From: Bacillota bacterium | GTDB taxonomy: Bacteria > Bacillota > Clostridia > Christensenellales > Pumilibacteraceae | Reading direction: 5' to 3' | DNA length: 44,016 nucleotides | Assembly (NCBI GenBank): GCA_009779975.1 | Contig: WRAY01000019.1 | Span: 1 to 44,016, forward strand | In this document: positions 40,599 to 44,016 of the stretch, piece by piece | Position numbering within the stretch: the first letter of the stretch is position 1 | Layout: the number at the start of each line of letters is the position of its first letter | Position numbers and translations under genes: made by a program | Notes under the pieces: generated by a model | Database searches by the model: none | Seen by the model: the letters and a program-made list of their open reading frames with translations, nothing else | What the model was told of the DNA's origin: nothing

Positions 40599-41207
40599 TT
40601 ATGCGTTAAATTTCACATACGGATTAAACTTCTTTTCATGTCCAATGCTGCTCATACCGCCATGTCCCGGATAAACCTTTGTTTCATCATCAAGAGTAAA
40701 CAACTTTTCTTGAATACTCTTTTTTAATTCAGCAAAATTCCCCATTGGCAAATCGCTTCTGCCGACATTTTCTTTGAAAAGTGTGTCGCCTGTGAACAAA
40801 CTGCCGTCAACCAAAAAGCAAACTCCGCCGGGGGAGTGTCCGGGTGTGTGAATGACTTGTGTTTTCAAGTTTGCAATGTCCAAAACTTCGCCGTCATTCA
40901 AATTTTTATCAACTTTAAAAAACGGAGTGCCTTTCATTTCGTTGCTCCACTGAACAATAGGACTATCCGCCACATGCATAAAAACTTTAGCCCCTGCTTT
41001 TTGCAAAAACGCAGTCGCCCCAATATGGTCATAGTGAGCATGAGTAATCAAAACGAAAGAGGGAGTAAGTCCTCGTTTTTTTAACTCACTCAAAATCATC
41101 TCGCCCTCATCAGACGGGTCAATAATAATCGCCTCACTTGAGCCTTCGCCATGCATCACATAGCAGTTATTGTCCATATATCCAATTTTCAAAGTTATCA
41201 ATTCCAT
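40599..41207 (-). CDS. Metallo-beta-lactamase-fold hydrolase (glyoxalase II-like)
   Basis: The ~202-aa MBL-fold hydrolase has full metal motifs: ITHAHYDHIGATA (HxHxDH), HTPGHSPGG, FTGDTLFKENVGRSDLP and VYPGHGG. It is the short YcbL-type relative of hydroxyacylglutathione hydrolase; the substrate is unknown, and glutathione is unlikely in this type of anaerobe. There is no Shine-Dalgarno. The ATG at 41207 lies seven bases after the -10, so the mRNA is predicted leaderless; GTG at 41213 is an alternative. Its last codons (KFNA-stop) overlap TTATGCGTTGGTTATTATGC-type repeat sequence like that between asd and dapA. Confidence 0.9.
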   Translation of the reverse strand: MELITLKIGYMDNNCYVMHGEGSSEAIIIDPSDEGEMILSELKKRGLTPSFVLITHAHYDHIGATAFLQKAGAKVFMHVADSPIVQWSNEMKGTPFFKVDKNLNDGEVLDIANLKTQVIHTPGHSPGGVCFLVDGSLFTGDTLFKENVGRSDLPMGNFAELKKSIQEKLFTLDDETKVYPGHGGMSSIGHEKKFNPYVKFNA

Positions 41208-41213
41208 GGACAC

Positions 41214-41242
41214 AGTATAACATATTTCAAAAATGCTTGCAA
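41214..41242 (-). promoter_or_regulatory. Promoter for the MBL hydrolase, predicted leaderless
   Basis: On the minus strand: TTGCAA (plus 41237-41242), 17-bp spacer, TATACT (plus 41214-41219), then six bases to the ATG at 41207. Confidence 0.6.
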
Positions 41243-41247
41243 ATTGT

Positions 41248-41276
41248 TTGCATGTGTTTTGAAATTGTGGTATAAT
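41248..41276 (+). promoter_or_regulatory. Promoter for ppdK
   Basis: TTGCAT 41248-41253, 17-bp spacer, TATAAT 41271-41276 preceded by TGTGG. Its -35 and the divergent -35 lie in one palindrome, TGCAAA-TTG-TTTGCA (41238-41252). Confidence 0.8.
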
Positions 41277-41328
41277 TTTTTATAAGGATAAGTTTACGCT
41301 TGTCTTTCTTTAATAGTAATTAAATTTT

Positions 41329-41359
41329 GAAGTTGACATTCAACTTCACACAAAAGGAG
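41329..41359 (+). promoter_or_regulatory. Hairpin close to the ppdK Shine-Dalgarno
   Basis: GAAGTTG-ACATT-CAACTTC (41329-41347), then ACACAAAAGGAG. It has the same general placement as the hairpins at the redox genes, but is four bases further from the ribosome site. Confidence 0.5.
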
Positions 41360-41369
41360 TATATAAAAA

Positions 41370-43994
41370 ATGAGTAAACAAAAGTTCGTCTACATGTTTG
41401 AAGAAGGAACAGAAGGGCAAAAGGAACTTCTAGGCGGAAAAGGTGCAAACCTTGCAGGAATGACAGCGCTGGGCTTGCCGGTGCCTCCGGGATTCATTGT
41501 TGCGACAACAGCGTGCGTGAAATACTATGATGAGGGCAAAAAATTTGATGCCGGCATTGAAAAAGAAGTGTTTGAGTGTGTTGCAAAACTGGAAAAGAAA
41601 ATGGGCAAAAAGTTCGGCGATGCTGCTGACCCATTATTGGTTGCGGTGCGTTCTGGTTCAAGGGCTTCAATGCCGGGAATGATGGATACCATTTTAAACT
41701 TAGGACTAAATGACATCACAGTTGAAGGACTTGCAAAAAAGACTAACAACCCAAGATTTGCTTATGACTGCTATAGAAGATTTATTCAAATGTTCTCGTC
41801 TGTTGTAATGGATCAAGACAAGCATGCATGCGAAAGAGTTTTGGATGAAGTGAAAGCAAAAAGAGGCGTGAAAGAGGACACTGAACTAACTGTTGAAGAT
41901 TTGAAAGAAATCATTGACAGATTCAAAGCGGACTACAAAAAAGACCACCCTGAAGGTTTCCCTCAAGACCCGAAAGAACAGTTGATTAAATCAATCGAGG
42001 CGGTTTTCCGCTCATGGGACAATCCAAGAGCGAACACTTATCGCTTTATGCATAATATTCCGTATAACTGGGGAACGGCTGTTAATGTTCAAAGCATGGT
42101 TTTTGGAAACAAGGGTGAGACAAGCGGAACAGGGGTAGCGTTTTCAAGAAACCCTTCAACCGGAGAAAACAAACTCTATGGTGAGTATCTCATGAACTCA
42201 CAAGGCGAAGATGTAGTTGCAGGTATCAGAACTCCTCACAATATTTCAGAACTTGAAAAAGAAAACAAAAAAATCTATGACGAGTTTGCGGCAATTGCTA
42301 AAAGACTTGAAAAACACTACAAAGACATGCAAGATATGGAGTTCACCATTGAAGAAGGCAAACTCTATATGCTTCAAACCAGAAACGGAAAAAGAACTGC
42401 GACTGCGGCGCTTAGAGTTGCGGTTGAATTGGTGAAAGAAGGTTTGATTGATGAAAAACGAGCTGTTTGCATGATTGACCCAAAACAACTTGACGCTCTC
42501 TTGCACCCACAATTCGACAAAAAGGCGTTAAAAGAAGCAAAAGAAGTTTCAAAAGGACTTGCGGCGTCTCCGGGTGCGGCATTCGGAAGAATTTGTTTCA
42601 CTCCGGAAGGCGCTCATGAAGCGGCTAAAAAAGGTGAAAAAGTAATATTAGTCAGAGTTGAAACAACCCCTGAGGACATTGAAGGAATGGTTGCGGCTCA
42701 AGGTATCTTGACTGCAAGAGGAGGAATGACTTCTCACGCAGCGGTTGTTGCTCGTGGTATGGGGCGTTGCTGTGTTGCGGGATGCGGTCAATTAATCATT
42801 GACGAAAAAGCAAAAACTTGCATCATTAACGGCAAAAAATATTCTGAAAAAGACAGTATCTCTCTTGACGGTTCAACAGGTTGTATTTATGACGGTTGCC
42901 TAAAAACTGAAGCGGCACAATTAACCGGCGACTTTGGAACTATTATGGCATGGGCAGACAAATACAGAGCGTTGAAAGTCAGAACAAATGCTGACACCCC
43001 AAAAGACACTCAAAGAGCGGTTGAACTAGGTGCTGAAGGTATTGGCTTAACAAGAACAGAACACATGTTCTTTGAATCTGACAGAATCGGACCAATGAGA
43101 CAGATGATTGTTGCAAAAACCGAAGAAGCAAGGAGAGCGGCGCTTGAAAAACTTCTTCCAATGCAGAGGAAAGATTTCATCGGCATATTCACAGCCCTTG
43201 AACACCGCCCTGCAACAATTCGTTTCCTTGATCCGCCGCTTCATGAATTCGTTCCGCATGATGATGCCGGAGTAAAATCTTTGGCAAAAGACATGGGAAT
43301 TTCCTATGAAGAATTAAAAACAACAATCGAAGGACTTCACGAATTCAATCCAATGATGGGACACCGCGGCTGCCGTCTTGCTGTTTCATATCCTGAAATT
43401 GCAGAAGTTCAAACAAGAGCAATCATAGAGGCTGCAATTGAAGTGAAAAAATCTAAAGGTTTTGATGTTATCCCTGAAATTATGATACCGCTAATCGGCG
43501 AAGTGAAAGAATTCAAATATATCAAAGATATCGTTGTGAGAATTGCTGATGAAATTATTGCAAAATCAGATGTTAAAATCAAATATCTGGTCGGAACAAT
43601 GATTGAAATTCCAAGAGCATGTCTCACTGCTGACGAAGTTGCGAAAGAAGCAGAATTCTTCTCATTCGGAACAAATGACCTAACTCAAATGACATTCGGT
43701 TTCTCCCGCGACGATGCCGGTACATTCCTTGATGAGTACTACCAGAAGAAGATTTTCGAATCCGACCCGTTTGCTCGCATCGGCCAGATCGGTGGCGGCA
43801 AACTTATGGAAATAACTGTTGAGCTCGGCAGAAAAGCCCGCCCCGACATAAAACTCGGCATATGCGGCGAACATGGCGGCGACCCGTCATCTGTAGAGTT
43901 CTGCCACAAAATCGGCTTAAACTATGTCTCCTGTTCACCATTCCGCGTACCGATAGCAAGACTTGCCGCAGCACAGGCAGCGTTGAAAGATTAG
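41370..43994 (+). CDS. ppdK: Pyruvate, phosphate dikinase
   Basis: It interconverts pyruvate + ATP + Pi and PEP + AMP + PPi. The 874 aa are full length. The N-terminal nucleotide domain starts LLGGKGANLAGMTALGLPVPPGF and includes RSGSRASMPGMMDTILNLG. The swivelling domain carries His456 in GGMTSHAAVVARG, and the C-terminal TIM barrel has GLTRTEHMF, GTNDLTQMTFGFSRDD, and CGEHGGDP with the catalytic Cys. With PEPCK and the aminotransferase it can run glycolysis with PPi saving, or make PEP from pyruvate during amino-acid growth. Regulation by the RP protein is known in plants and some bacteria; none is seen here. The rest of the window (43995-44016) has no feature. Confidence 0.98.
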   Translation: MSKQKFVYMFEEGTEGQKELLGGKGANLAGMTALGLPVPPGFIVATTACVKYYDEGKKFDAGIEKEVFECVAKLEKKMGKKFGDAADPLLVAVRSGSRASMPGMMDTILNLGLNDITVEGLAKKTNNPRFAYDCYRRFIQMFSSVVMDQDKHACERVLDEVKAKRGVKEDTELTVEDLKEIIDRFKADYKKDHPEGFPQDPKEQLIKSIEAVFRSWDNPRANTYRFMHNIPYNWGTAVNVQSMVFGNKGETSGTGVAFSRNPSTGENKLYGEYLMNSQGEDVVAGIRTPHNISELEKENKKIYDEFAAIAKRLEKHYKDMQDMEFTIEEGKLYMLQTRNGKRTATAALRVAVELVKEGLIDEKRAVCMIDPKQLDALLHPQFDKKALKEAKEVSKGLAASPGAAFGRICFTPEGAHEAAKKGEKVILVRVETTPEDIEGMVAAQGILTARGGMTSHAAVVARGMGRCCVAGCGQLIIDEKAKTCIINGKKYSEKDSISLDGSTGCIYDGCLKTEAAQLTGDFGTIMAWADKYRALKVRTNADTPKDTQRAVELGAEGIGLTRTEHMFFESDRIGPMRQMIVAKTEEARRAALEKLLPMQRKDFIGIFTALEHRPATIRFLDPPLHEFVPHDDAGVKSLAKDMGISYEELKTTIEGLHEFNPMMGHRGCRLAVSYPEIAEVQTRAIIEAAIEVKKSKGFDVIPEIMIPLIGEVKEFKYIKDIVVRIADEIIAKSDVKIKYLVGTMIEIPRACLTADEVAKEAEFFSFGTNDLTQMTFGFSRDDAGTFLDEYYQKKIFESDPFARIGQIGGGKLMEITVELGRKARPDIKLGICGEHGGDPSSVEFCHKIGLNYVSCSPFRVPIARLAAAQAALKD

Positions 43995-44016
43995 GATAGA
44001 TGTTAGATGTTAGACG

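Noticed and set aside
1-44016. CRISPR array, tRNA, rRNA, prophage or transposase genes
   Set aside because: No regularly spaced identical repeats, no cloverleaf-like intergenic sequence and no phage or transposase domains were found by reading; covariance-model searches were not possible here.

Overview
The window looks like chromosomal DNA of a low-GC, anaerobic, probably host- or gut-associated bacterium related to the Bacillota (Clostridia-like). The signs are strong AGGAGG-type ribosome sites, TTGACA/TATAAT promoters with 17-bp spacers, the standard genetic code, a Spo0A-type DNA-binding domain, BspA-type leucine-rich repeats, and oxygen defence built on rubredoxin, superoxide reductase and a flavodiiron protein. 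The taxon is inferred; no rRNA or tRNA gene was seen, and no phage, transposase gene or CRISPR array.

Layout. 1-190: tail of an RCC1-repeat protein. 0.27-4.1 kb: succinyl-CoA synthetase (sucC, sucD) and an AspT/YidE-family transporter. 4.4-7.0 kb: an ABC ATPase and an FtsX-type permease, separated by a 630-bp gap full of repeats. 7.1-10.0 kb, minus strand: the lysine/diaminopimelate genes asd-dapA-dapB. 10.3-13.1 kb: an M29 aminopeptidase and an MFS-like transporter. 13.2-19.3 kb: formate-THF ligase, GlnRS, a degenerate Rossmann protein and a short AlaRS. 19.4-27.0 kb: a stand-alone Spo0A-C-type regulator, then an oxidative-stress island: AhpC, a PTPS-family protein, superoxide reductase, pirin, nitroreductase, flavodiiron protein, rubredoxin, ferritin and a thioredoxin reductase carrying AhpF-type thioredoxin folds at its C-terminus. 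27.0-35.3 kb: GalU, then a duplicated surface cassette of coiled-coil lipoprotein plus secreted protein. The last gene encodes a 1707-aa protein joining a subtilase-like domain, BspA repeats and a family-5 (oligopeptide-type) solute-binding domain. 35.4-44.0 kb: PEP carboxykinase, aspartate-type aminotransferase, glutamate dehydrogenase, a small nucleotide-binding-type protein, a metallo-beta-lactamase hydrolase and pyruvate phosphate dikinase.

How the genes fit together. The last 9 kb could carry amino-acid carbon to PEP and pyruvate: aspartate to oxaloacetate (aminotransferase, with GDH recycling glutamate), oxaloacetate to PEP (PEPCK), and PEP to or from pyruvate (PPDK). SucCD would add substrate-level ATP. 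The large protease/peptide-binding fusion just upstream suggests extracellular protein is a feedstock. The stress island would turn superoxide into peroxide (SOR), peroxide into water (AhpC with the AhpF-like reductase), and O2 into water (FprA with rubredoxin), while ferritin stores iron.

The most interesting points are: the protease-LRR-solute-binding fusion, with an altered catalytic Asp position and a CCCCWCC cluster; a family of hairpins set directly against the Shine-Dalgarno of several redox and carbon genes, with differing but still paired stems; three genes whose predicted transcription start falls exactly on the start codon; and a rich set of intergenic palindromes.
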